Assembly: GCA_964036045.1 (NCBI GenBank)
Contig: OZ038381.1
Location: 138,042,306-138,106,305, forward strand
DNA: 64,000 bases
Origin: Eutreptiella sp. 'Long Island Sound 2002'
Lineage: Eukaryota > Euglenozoa > Euglenophyceae > Eutreptiales > Eutreptiaceae
Direction of reading: 5' to 3'
Both the position numbers and the translations under genes were made by a program. The notes under the pieces were generated by a model. That model was not told where the DNA came from. It did no database searches and saw only the letters and a program-made list of their open reading frames with translations. Within the stretch, counting starts at the first letter, position 1. Every line of letters starts with the position of its first letter. Positions 53,761 to 64,000 of this stretch are shown piece by piece.

Positions 53761-56309
53761 CCATGCAGGTGACCCGGCCAAACGAGATCCGGAGACCGGG
53801 GGGAAAGGCTGCATCCTAAGGCCTGCGCTGCTTTGGGACTCGAGGCGGAGCGTGCGACACCCAAGCGCCTCGGAACCCTAGTACCAAGAACATGCATGCA
53901 TGCCTTGGGAACGGGATACGCCAGGAAGTCTGGTGAACCCCTAGGGTTCCGCGCAAAGGAGGGGACGTGCGCAAGCACGGGGGCACACCCTCCCGGCGAG
54001 ACAAGCAAGTCATGCTGGCGGCGATCAGCCCTCCCGGTGTTGCCCGGGGCCGCTTTGTTGGGGGCCAACAGTCAGGTGTAGCGGGACGTAAGCCGCCTCC
54101 CCTCTTCACGCGCGGAGCCTCTTCCTGTTTGTCACAGGGGCGACGCCAGGCGGAACCATGGGGCGCCTCTCCACGACCGAGTGCACCTACCTACCTACCT
54201 ACCTAGAGGGGAGGGGTGGCCAAGTGTGCTAAGGGCATACAAAATGCCCATTTTTGCTAAAGGCCAAAAGCTAACGCACACCCCTGCCCACGAGGAAAAG
54301 CACGCGGGACAGGAGACACCACTACTCTACACACCCTACCTACAGTGGCACCATCCTGGTGGGCGAGCACTTTTGCAACTGGCACAAGCCCCCACTCAGG
54401 ACTACCACTCCTACACGCACGCTCTACTGGGTGTTGTTGAAGAACAAAGTCGTGGGTCCTAATGACCCTCCTGTGAAGAAGACAAGAGAACACAGCGCTG
54501 CTAAGCAACTGTGGCCTAACAGGGACGCCACAACGCGTTTCCCTGCTAGGGCTTGGAGGGAAGGGGTGCTCTTGTTGCGTGCACAGCGTGGATGTCGATG
54601 GAGTCGAACTGCCCTCGCCACTCCTGGCTGAGGCGCAGTCAATTGTTTGTGTGATCAGCGCCGTATGTTTTAGCCCGGCTCAGGGGACTGCACCAATCAC
54701 CCTACCTGCCCACCTGTAAAGCAAAGGCCAATGAGGGGGTGTTTGCGGCTGAGGAACCAAGCCACACTCCACGTATTATACGCTTCTCAGTGTGACCTAT
54801 AATACGCTGTCCTCAAACACCCCTGTCAAGCAAGCAAGCGTTAAGAGACTCCTCAGGTTCTCTTAAGAAACGTACCGAGGAGCCCCTGGGTAACCTAAAC
54901 AAGGTTTACCGTGCGCATTTCGCGTGGCCTAGGATTTAATGCGTGTGTGAATGCACGAGCATGCACGAGTTTGCGAACAACCTGTGCCAATCACTGTTTG
55001 TCGTACAAGTCTAACCCACGATCACGAACTCCACCAGGGGGTGGCCCCTCCTGGGCTTACTCACCTTACCTACCGCTGGAGAGCGAAGCAAGGGAGAGCA
55101 GAAACGAGACACAAGCGAAGCAAGCGTTTATGCACGCGTGTGTATGTTCTAATCAGTGCTACAAAAAAAGGGAGGTTGGTGTGTAAGAGCAGTTGTCACG
55201 GTTGCCCCGCATTGCACCGCAGGACAGGACCGGTAGCCCTCCGTGACAACCACTCCCTGGCCAAAGGCCATCTGTTTTCCCCTAATCTCACCTCTAATCA
55301 TCTGCAATCTTTCTAATCTAGCCCTCTATCGTTTGTTAGCGCTGCTACAAGAGTTGTTCACGGAGACCCGCGACAAGCAATGTGCATGCTGCATACGAGA
55401 CGAGCACACCTGAGGTTTATACCTGATTCATTGAAGTCATATTCTTATTTTTGGAATTCTTGGATTTTTGATTGTTTCTGTCGGTGTGGGTGGAATCTGT
55501 ATGTTTATTTATTTATGTGTGTCTCGTCATTTTCCGGTCTACGTGAGACATACGTTTATAATCTCATTATTTCCGTATTTTCCGGCGCTTCGCTAGGAGC
55601 CGCTCCTGCGCGCCGCCTTTTTCTGCGTAGGAATTTCTTGATTTAAAAAATCTAGAGATGACTATGATTTTTATAAAAATGTGCATCTGATGCACAATTG
55701 GATTCTGCTCAGGTGTGTTGTCTTAGAAAAATTCTAGGCCGTCATTTGACGGATTTAGGCGTTGTCGCTTCGCACTTGCGTGGATTCGTCCATAATTCTC
55801 TCATTCCTGTCTGTACAGATACCCACGCGCAGCCTCGCTGAGTAGGCCGTGTTCGGGCCGAAACGCAGCAGCCTGGAGAGACTGAGCAGAACCCAAGACC
55901 CCACCAAGGGGCAATTTTATTTTTTGTTACGACTCCCTTTGCCCTAAGACAGGTCACAGGTCGCCTGCAGGTTTACGAGAACCCATGCGAGTGTGTATAT
56001 TGCGTCTTGCGTTGGGTTTATGTCGCGCTGCGTCTTGGAGGCAGGGATGCACATGCACATGTTTTTGGCATGCTCCCAACCTAACCCAACCAAGCCAAAG
56101 GAAGCCCGGCAGCGCCAAGAGCGCTGGGCTTTCTGTAGGGTAGTCATGAACACAGCAGCAAAAAGGCGCCAGCCATGGTGAGCGCCCATTTTTCCAGTGT
56201 GAGGGAGGCCATAGGTATTTTAAAGTAGATGTGGAAACCAAGGAAAGGCCAAGAAAAATACCCTTTTTCCTAAGATGCGACAGTGGTGGCCACCACAGCA
56301 CAAGGGGGG
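53761..56309. other. Region without recognised genes
   Basis: Composition returns to mixed. It contains a (CTAC)n tract near 54186-54206, an inverted pair cgtattatacgc/gacctataatacgc around 54770-54810, and an AT-rich part at 55400-55720. ORFs are short. Confidence 0.5.
54186..54206. repeat. (CCTA)n microsatellite
   Basis: Five copies of ctac/ccta. Confidence 0.8.
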
Positions 56310-56652
56310 AGTAAGAAAAAGTGCTTTTCCAATGCCTTGAGGCATACTCTAGTTGTATTAGAGATGCATTAAGCAGTGTAGCATTTTTATCTTAGTATTG
56401 GCCTAACCAAAATGGGTGAAAACATATTCTGACCTATGGAACCAAACACTAAATCAGGATATGGAGTGGACCCCTTAATCCCCTATCAACGTGAGGCTAT
56501 TCATCTTTTCCTGAGTTGTCTGAGAACTGACATATGCAGGGCAGAGCCTATGAATTTATCTATGTTTTCTCATGAATTCTTAGCTACCCTAGTGGTATGC
56601 ACCCTAGTGGGCTGGGGCACCTCTTTTTCAGAGGTCCTGGGTTCAATTCCCG
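56310..56652 (+). repeat. tRNA-Lys-like SINE, copy 2
   Basis: Same sequence as 24704-25046 at a constant 31606-bp offset. Anticodon arm ACCTC-TTTTTCA-GAGGT at 56619-56635, B box GGTTCAATTCC at 56640-56650. Here position 37 is C, unlike a real tRNA. Confidence 0.7.
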
Positions 56653-58171
56653 GTCAGCCTAGCTAAGTAGGAAGATCCCATGTGACATGGCAGTGACCTC
56701 ATCGCCACAAGCCATGCCACCTCAGCATATATGGGACCCAAAACAAAGGGTGCACATCTCCTGAGATGGCACTATGGAGATTGAGTGACTATGGGGCAGT
56801 TTTGCCAACTCTTTTCCCAAACAATTTCGACTATCTTTGTGAATATGCGATCCGATTTGCCTTGAGTTGCAGTTACTGTAAATATTCTTACATCTTTCAC
56901 TGTTTACACTGCAGCCCTTCATGCTTTGATCCTGATTCTCTTCTACTTGCTTATCTTTGGCTTGGGTTATCCTGGATTGGTTGTATTTCAGCAAATTAAA
57001 CATTTTCCTCATCAGAAACAAGCAGCAGGAAACCCTACACCAGCAGCAAGCAGCAGGAGAGGCACAACAAACACACAGTGTTGAAATCACTATAAAACTT
57101 TCTAAACTTCCTCAGAACGCATGATCAATTTTGGGCACATTGCAAGTGAAGCCATCACGAGCCCACAAAATGTAACATTGAGAAGAACAAATGCGTTGTT
57201 GGACGAAGGTGAAATGCACCAAGTCCATGCTATCACACGGAACATTTTCATGCAAATAGAAACAAACGTCCGAATCATATATTTTGTAACGTGTTTGCTT
57301 GCTCACTCAGCTTTGAACCACCGTCTCAAATCTCCGTACATTTTCTTGAGCGTATGCTAAGTGGGGACAACTATGTGAAATGGCGAAAACAATGTCTTCC
57401 AGCGAAAAAAAAACCCATCCCAACCATAGTGTTTTTGCCTGCCCCCCAATATGTCGAAATGTTTCTCTTTTTTTTCTTTTCCTAATAAAAGACAGAGTTC
57501 TCAACAAAGACCCCATGCCGTAGGGCATGCAGACCAAGGCCCCGGCCTCTTAGACAGTAGACCGAGGTCGTGGCTCACAACAGGCTCACATCCTTCTTTT
57601 TGAGCGCCCCCTTTTCAAACATACCTCCAAATCCCTCATCGTTTATGGGCCACCCTGGTCATTGAGAACATGGCTGTATTTGTACTTCCTCGAGCGAAGT
57701 TGTGTTCTACCCTAATTGGATTTCTCCCAAAAGAATATTCTAATGGGGTGGCCCTTGGGACAGGTGCAGTGCTCCAGCGTGCGGGTCAAAACCGTCAGAG
57801 CAATTTCAATCTGCATCCCGAGAGATCAACTCATTTACTCAGTAATGATGTAGTACGCCGCGTTGCAAAATGCTTTATGCATGATGCAGGTGAGTTTATG
57901 TGCGAGTCTACTGCAAAAGTGACTACCCACTGAAAAAACCCGTCAGTGCACCTTAACCTGGTTGCACAAAAGCTGCGCTCCATGGCAGCCGAGCCTACAA
58001 AAATAAAAACAATGATAAAAAGTCGCCTTGGGCGAGGAACGTCTATCCATCCCTAAGCAGACATGTACATGGGCAAAACAAAGTCAGTCCGAATATCTAA
58101 AATTTTGTATGCAATGCCAGGAAGAGTTCACTGCTACAACCTTATGCTTTTGTAGCCTGAGTATCTCTTCT
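56653..58171. other. Spacer before chromovirus 2
   Basis: No gene recognised. It should hold the 3' LTR of the minus-strand element that starts at 58172, but without the partner LTR in the window I cannot place its ends. A minus-strand purine stretch at 57607-57616 is one possible polypurine tract. Confidence 0.4.
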
Positions 58172-61100
58172 TCATCCCACTTCTGCTGGATCTTCTGGAT
58201 CTTGTAGATCTCTGAACACCCAGCTGACTTGGCTCAACTGCTTGCAACCACGGAGCAGGCTTGGTTCTTTACCAGGCGTCCCGGGGTCTGGCTTGTCCGT
58301 CAGGATCTTCTCGGCGCTGAAGTCGTCGTCCTCACCCTCGTCATCCGAGTCCACATCGCCGGCTGTGAACTCAAAGGTGACGGGACGTCCACCAGGGTCT
58401 GGTGCTCGGGGACGAAGCTGGGTATGGTCGCGGTCCAGGATCTTGTTATCCCCCACACGAACCGCATACACATCCTGCCCGACCTTCCGAACGATTACCC
58501 CCGGCACATACCAAGACGCCTGCCGATGCCTGGACAGGACATCCTTGTGGTGCCGCTCCACCCATACGGTGTCTCTGAGAGTATATTTCTGGACTTTTCC
58601 CTGCTTGAAGTACTTGGCCCTCTTCTCATGCTCGTCCTGAAGTGCTTTGCACACCTTGGCCGCCGTGTTGTCCGCCTCAGCCATCATAGCACTCGCATCC
58701 CGGGCTACTTTGCCATGGTTCAACAACGGGAGAGTGCGTGACACTCGATCCCGTAGGAACAGGATACGATGGGGCGACAGTCCCGTGGGCCCCGGAAGGT
58801 CGTGGTACGCCTGGAGTACTCTCCACAGCGAATTGTACCAATTCCGGCATGGTTCGTCAATGTGCAGCTGGCGGTCCCTTTCGAACATCTGCCGCCCGGC
58901 CACCTCAGCCCGGCCATTCGACCGGCTGTGGTACGCCAAGGTCTTGGCGTGCCGAATCCCCATGTGCTTACACATTGTCTTGAACCACGTCCCCACAAAT
59001 TGACTGCCCCGATTGCTGCAGATGACAGCTGGGACATCAAAAATCGTCAGCCAATGCCTGATCATGGCATTAGCGACGGTCTTGGCCTGCAGACCCACTC
59101 CATGCTTGTCCTTCTTGTCCTTCTTCTAGGACTTCTTGCCAGGGACAGCCACGATATACCCACTGTGCCTATCCACCACCAGGATGACACAGTCGTAGGT
59201 CTCTCCTTCGACGGTGACCTCAGGCATGGCGAATACATCCATGGCCACGGACCGCATAGGGGCCTCCGGTATAGCCGTATACACTGGGTCGCCAGCCGTG
59301 GAGTGGTTGGGGCTCTTTGTGGCTCGACACACGGCGCAGTTGCTGCAGTACTTGTCCAGGATGGCGTAATACCCCGGTGGGAACTTGAAACGCCACTCCA
59401 GGTCCTGCTATATCTTGTCCCGACCAGGATGCATGAGCTGGGCGTTATGCCAGTGGTCAATGAGCTCCTCCATTTGGTTCTCAGGGACCAATAGCTTGTC
59501 CTTGAGGAATAATTTATCCCAATCCTCGGTCAAGCCCCCAGGCCATTCGTCGTCCGACGGGGCGCTCACGGCATTCCAGTACCTGCTCCAGTGTTGGGAT
59601 GCCGCATAGTCATCCGACCAGTCTTCTGTCAGCACCGACCTGACTAGCTCTACGGGGGCCACCATCCATTGCTCGAGGGTTTCCTCTCGAATAGCTTGGA
59701 CTCGGGCGCCCCAGAACTTGGCCAGGTCTGTACGGTTTGCCATCACCACAAAGCACTTGACCCCCTCTTGCTCCATGGCCTTCTCGATCTCGATGATGCG
59801 CTTGGCCTCCTCGGTCTCCTCAGCGTCCCCATGGCTGGATATGTCCATCCATGCCTTGCCCGCGGGGTAGGCCCAACGACTGAGGCAATCTGCCTCAGTC
59901 TTGTCCTTCCCCTGGACATATACGACGCTGAGGTCGAACTTGGCGAACGTCTCGTGCCACCGGGCCCTCCTTGCCGCCGGTCCTGAGCGGGTGTCGACGT
60001 GATCCTTGTGCCAGCTCTGTAAGGACTGATGGTCGGTGCAAACCACCACTGGTTGTAATCCGATGTGGCCAGACCACTTCCTGAGCGCACAAACAATGGC
60101 GTACGTCTCCTTCTCCGTCGCGGTCCAGGTTCGACGTTGGCCCTCAGCCAGAATCCGGCTCCAAAACGCCACGGGTACGTGCGACCCATCGTCCCGGACC
60201 TGCTCGAGGACTGCCCCTACAGCATAGTCCGAGGCGTCTGTCCGTAGCACGAATCCCTTGTTCGGGTCCACCAGGAATAGCTTCAGCTGCCCCAGGAGTC
60301 GCTCCTTCAGGCGGCTGAACGCATCTTCGGCCTCAGGCGTCCAGGCAAGCTTCTTCTTGCTCCCCTTCCGGCCATCGAACTTGCCCACCTGCAGCATCTT
60401 GTGCAGCGGGCCCGATAGTTCTGCATACATCCGGACATAGCCAGAATAGTAATTGCAGAACCCCATGAAGAATCGGAGTTCGCTGATGGTCTGGGGCTTC
60501 TCCCAGTGGTGCAGGGACGCCAGCTTCCCAGGCATGGGACGGCGTTGCCCGTGAACAACCACGTGACCCGCAAACTCCACTTCCCTCACCAAGAGTGAGG
60601 CTTTGGTGGGCTTGCACACCATGTTGTGCTTGTCCAGCTCGCTGAGCACTCGGCGCAGATCCTTCTCATGCGCTTCGATGAGCTCGTCCTCAGTCATGTC
60701 TTCCGTGCCGGACCCGATGATGATGTCATCCACAAAGCGGTCGGCACAGTCCCGGACAGGACCGAGTAGGTCCTCCATCATGCGCTGGAAAGCGGCGTTG
60801 CCATTTTTGGCGCCCATAGGCACTACTTTCCACTGCATGGGCCCCAGCGGCGTCCACATCGCTGTGCAGGGCCTGGAGTCCAGGTGTAGCGCCATCTGGT
60901 GATAGCCGTGTTTCAGGTCTAACACCGTGAAAATCCGCTTTTTTTGTTGTTTTTGGAGGATGGTGTCGATCAGAGGAAGCGAGTACGAGTCGTGCTCGGT
61001 TTGCTCGTTCAAACCTCTGTAATCAACCACCAACCTCCACTCGCCCTTCTCTTTCTTGGGCACGATAAAGGCTGGGCTGGCCCACTCACTGTCGGAGGGT

Positions 61101-63160
61101 TCGATCCAGCCCCGCTCAATAAACTCGGCCAACAACTTCTTCATGGCCTCGGCCCGATCGCCCTGAAGTTGGTACTCCCGATGACGATAGATCTTGGGGT
61201 TCGGCTTCAGCTTGATCCTCGCTGTGCCAAACCTCCCACGATCTGGAGGGTTCTTGTTGGCGACGCCGCTGAATAGCCGCGGATAGGCATTTATCAGCCT
61301 CTCCTTCAGCTCGGCGACCTTCGGGTTCTCCTGGGCCTCTTCAGCCGCTTGCTTCGGTATTGATACAACCGACCGCACTGCGGTATAGGCCTCTTCCGGG
61401 TCCAAGTCCGACTTTTCCTCGTCCGATATGCCGTCTTCATCGTCGTGGGGCGCGCTTCGCACCGATAATCTTCGGAAATTTGCGGCATCAGCCGAGTTCT
61501 TGTCACTACCGGCCCCCATTCTTGGAAAATCCCACATCGGCGGGTCCGACCCAACCGGACCATCATATTGGTCCGCGATGTGATCCATGACCCTCGCCAC
61601 GAACTCATCCTTCTCGTACTTGCCGGTGACCATTATCTTGTCATCCCACCAATGCGGAGATGTGACCATTGCTCGCCCCTTCTTTGCTGCCACACGGTCG
61701 TGCATCCCCATCCGCATGTAGTTGACGATGTGGTCGATCTCGGCGTGGGACAGGACGTCAATGCCATCCATTTGCTGATCCGTCCCCTCCTTGGGCTCAA
61801 ACATGACCCGCATGGGCACCGTCTCAACCCTACGGATGAATGCTTCATCACCCGTGGGCTGGGCTTGCGCCCCATCCACCAGGAAAGCCTTGGTACCCCA
61901 CGCTTGACCCGGGGAGGGCATTGATAAACCCTTGGCGTCGATGAACAACTCCTCCTCTGGCCCGAATGACATCTCGTTCAGGGTGATGGAATCCAGCGTC
62001 GACTTGAGACCTTCCAGCGGACATCGGGTGGATCCTATGCCGGTTATGACCAGGATCCCCTTCGCCCTATCCGCGACGATCTTCTCCACCATACGTCTGG
62101 TATTTTGCAGGGAGCCATGCCAAGACATGGGCCCCCACTCCTTCATACCCCAATGCCTGTGCCAGGCTGAGTCTCCTCGATGCCAATGCCTCCTACACTT
62201 CCTCAAAAGTGGGGCATCCCGGGAAGCGAAGACGTCCGTCTCGGGCGCTTCGGCTCCCAGCGTCTGAATCATCCTGGCATACACATGCGGCGGAATTCCA
62301 TACTCCGTGAGCTGAACTCCGCGGTCTCCTCTGGACTTGGCACCCACAGCTTGCACCGCTTGGACAATCGGATCCTCTTCCTCAGCATTCCATTCCGATG
62401 ATCCGCATGCATAGTCCGTGGACAGCCATGTAAGTCATTCATTGTCCTCCCGGACTAGCGTTGCACGATGGGGAAGGGCTCCAATGGCGTTTCCCACCAT
62501 GAAGTCATACCCCATGATCATATCCCAATCTGTAATGTCGGCGACATGGAAGTTCCCGGATAGAGTGCTTCTCTTTGCCAAATCAGGGCGGTTCAAGCGC
62601 TCATGATCCCAGAATTCCATACTGATAGTGGCCTCATGGGTGCCATCACCCATAATCTCTCCATTGGCCACCTTCAGGCGTACCGGTCTACGGCTGGGCT
62701 GCAGGGATTCCTCCTTGAACAACCCTCTCCGGACCAGGCTCACCTGGGCACCCGTATCCAGCAAAACATCCACCACCAACTCCTCTTGTCCGCACCGCAC
62801 ACGCACCTTCAAGTGCAACTGCCGCTCGTCACCATGCGGTGTATGGACGACTCTCACGGCATGCAACTCTAGCACAACCGGGTGCATCAGGACTTCGAGG
62901 GTATGGTCACGGATGGTGTAGATCCTGGGCTGGTCCTGCCCGTCCACGGGGCTCTCCGTGATCGCTCCTTCTTTCTTGCCACGTCCCTTGCCCACATACA
63001 CTTCCCTTGGCAGGGCGCTCCAGGGGTGGGGAGTGACAAAACTCAGTGGTTTTGGCTCTTCTGGAGCCTTCTTTGGCACCCGATGTGCCTTCGCTTTCTC
63101 TAGCATTCCACTGATTTTCGGAGGAGAGGCCTCCGGGGTCCCACTCCCGTGGGGGCTCCT
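58172..63160 (-). pseudogene. pol: pol of chromovirus 2 with three nonsense codons
   Basis: Protease LLDTGAQVSLV within 63106-62435, TGA at 62437-62435. Extra module TDVFASRDAP... with GILVIT. RT with DYRGLNEQ, LKHGYHQMA and FVDDIII (about 60735). RNase H RTDASDYAVGAVLEQ. TAG at 59410-59408 before the integrase zinc region; SVAMDVFAM keeps the first catalytic Asp; TAG at 59128-59126; ICSNRGSQF has Asn in place of the second catalytic Asp; NGRAEVAGR keeps Glu. Of the chromodomain only FSAEKIL is recognisable before the sequence diverges to a TGA at 58172. Inactive copy. Confidence 0.8.
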
Positions 63161-63163
63161 CTA
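63122..63163 (-). promoter_or_regulatory. Conserved gag-pol boundary UAG, possible readthrough signal
   Basis: TAG-AGG-AGC-CCC, the counterpart of 37263-37274. Downstream a CCCAC-GGGA-GTGGG hairpin (63153-63140) could sit inside an outer GAGGAG/CTCCTC pairing. The structures are seen by eye only. Confidence 0.5.
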
Positions 63164-64000
63164 GACGTGGCCTGCCGCAGCTTTCTCCTGCTGCGATCTG
63201 CCCAGATCTTGTCCACCACGTTGCGGGGCTTTGAGTTCCTCCAACGTCCTCAACATGTCCTCAGCAACCTCCTCGATCGACCTCACGCGTCGGTCTGGGC
63301 CGGGTCCCCCACCATAGCCTTTTCCTCCGCCTTTCCCTTGCCCCTTTCCTTGGCCTTTTCCACCGTCTCCGGCCTTTGCCTTCCACTCGGCAATTCGTTG
63401 TTCCTTGGGCTTCTTGTCGGGATGGGCGGCGAAGTAGGTCTTCTTGTCATCCAATTATACCTTGCAATGCCAGTGGTCATGTGCATGGTTGTTCCCCTTG
63501 CCGTAGCAGACCCAGCAACCGTCGTGCTGTGATCTGTACTCGCGGAACGAGAGCAGTGGGTTCCCGATCCTCCGCGGTTCCTTGCGGTTCTTGTTGACCC
63601 TTGGGTCCAGGCGCTTCCACCTGGACCTGTCTTGCCCATGCTCCTTCATATTGTGCGCTACGAACGCGAAGAAGTGGGCTTCTTCATGATCCTCTCGGGT
63701 GGTCGCGGTCCAGAGGTCTTGGCCGCTTCCACTCCCTTCCTCCGCGGTGCCGACCGTGTCCTCCTTGACCTCTCGGTGTTGGCGATCTTCCTGATGACCT
63801 CGATGTCCATGGCCCTGTCGATCCTGCACGTGGGCCTCGTTCTTGGCGTTGAGCTTCAGCACCACCGTGATGTACTTCACGCTCTCTAGGCTAATGCGGG
63901 CGAAAATGACCTGCATCCTCAGCGGCTCTCCGCGCCTCCAGTCCGCGTTGTTGAGGCGCGTCAGCCTTTGCCCCATGGTGTCGCCGAATACCTCCACGTA
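63164..64000 (-). pseudogene. gag: gag 3' part of chromovirus 2 (partial)
   Basis: The frame enters from beyond the window. AFVAHNMKEHG and EPRRIGNPLLSF align with AFVAKNLNAGS and DPRRIGDPPLSF of the intact element. The zinc knuckle CWVCYGKGNNHAHDHWHC has the same CX2CX8HX4C spacing. TAA at 63457-63455 falls three residues after the knuckle. A Gly/Lys-rich tail (KGQGKGQGKGGGKGYGG) leads to the boundary TAG at 63163-63161. The middle portion (about 63700-63880) may also contain a frame change. Confidence 0.7.

Larger units (their letters stand above)
58172..64000 (-). mobile_element. Decayed Ty3/gypsy chromovirus 2 (partial, minus strand)
   Basis: Relative of the element at 29552-49601 with the same domain order, running off the right edge within gag. 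One reading frame persists from 64000 to 58172 and is interrupted by TAA 63457-63455, the boundary TAG 63163-63161, TGA 62437-62435, TAG 59410-59408 and TAG 59128-59126. Apart from the boundary stop these are disabling. Confidence 0.85.

Noticed and set aside
52642-53814. 390-codon minus-strand ORF and several overlapping long ORFs
   Set aside because: The plus strand is almost free of T, so stops are rare in most frames. The translations are compositional (Cys/Val/Phe/Gly-rich) and have no domain.

Overview
The window is eukaryotic nuclear DNA. It has spliced GT-AG introns, chromodomain Ty3/gypsy retrotransposons, LINE reverse transcriptases, tRNA-derived repeats and very many G/C homopolymers. 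Nothing looks bacterial. The one recognisable host gene, an A-type-like cyclin, and the chromoviruses would suit a transposon-rich alga or plant-lineage genome, but the species cannot be named from sequence alone.

Region 1 (about 2.27-21.8 kb, minus strand): I assembled a mitotic cyclin by eye from eight exons with matching phases and GT/AG borders. Exons 1-6 lie at 19.66-21.79 kb, exon 7 at 10.94-11.05 kb and exon 8 at 2.27-2.35 kb. The last two introns are each about 8.6 kb and filled with mobile DNA. Intron 7 holds hAT-like transposase remnants, an array of roughly 200-bp units, dispersed G-run repeats and an inverted pair of tRNA-like SINE heads. Intron 6 holds a 5'-truncated LINE (12064-18717). 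A TA-flanked 2.57-kb transposon (15305-17877) has inserted into the LINE's RT gene. That transposon carries a SAM-domain ORF and is largely an inverted duplication of itself.

Region 2 (21.8-25.0 kb): AT-richer sequence with one long ORF holding two 59-residue repeats, then a tRNA-Lys-like SINE copy. A second copy of the SINE lies 31.6 kb downstream.

Region 3 (25.05-53.76 kb): an extremely C-rich, T-poor plus strand encodes retroelement parts: RNase H, a post-RNase H CCHC finger, a Ulp1-like cysteine protease domain and a proline/RS-rich ORF1-like protein. It is split by a 20-kb chromovirus (29552-49601) whose 2.95-kb LTRs are about 99% identical. That element encodes a 1439-aa Gag and a Pol with protease, an extra module, RT, RNase H, DD35E integrase and chromodomain, all in one frame and interrupted only by one UAG. 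A 2.9-kb non-autonomous LTR-like element (42612-45505, ATGC target duplication) is nested in its 3' region.

Region 4 (53.8-64.0 kb): about 4.4 kb without recognisable genes apart from the second SINE, then a related but decayed chromovirus on the minus strand running off the right edge. Its frame is broken mainly by four nonsense codons and its integrase has lost one catalytic Asp. It keeps the Gag-Pol boundary UAG with the same downstream bases as the intact element. That conservation is the best candidate here for an undescribed mechanism: programmed stop-codon readthrough in a Ty3/gypsy lineage.
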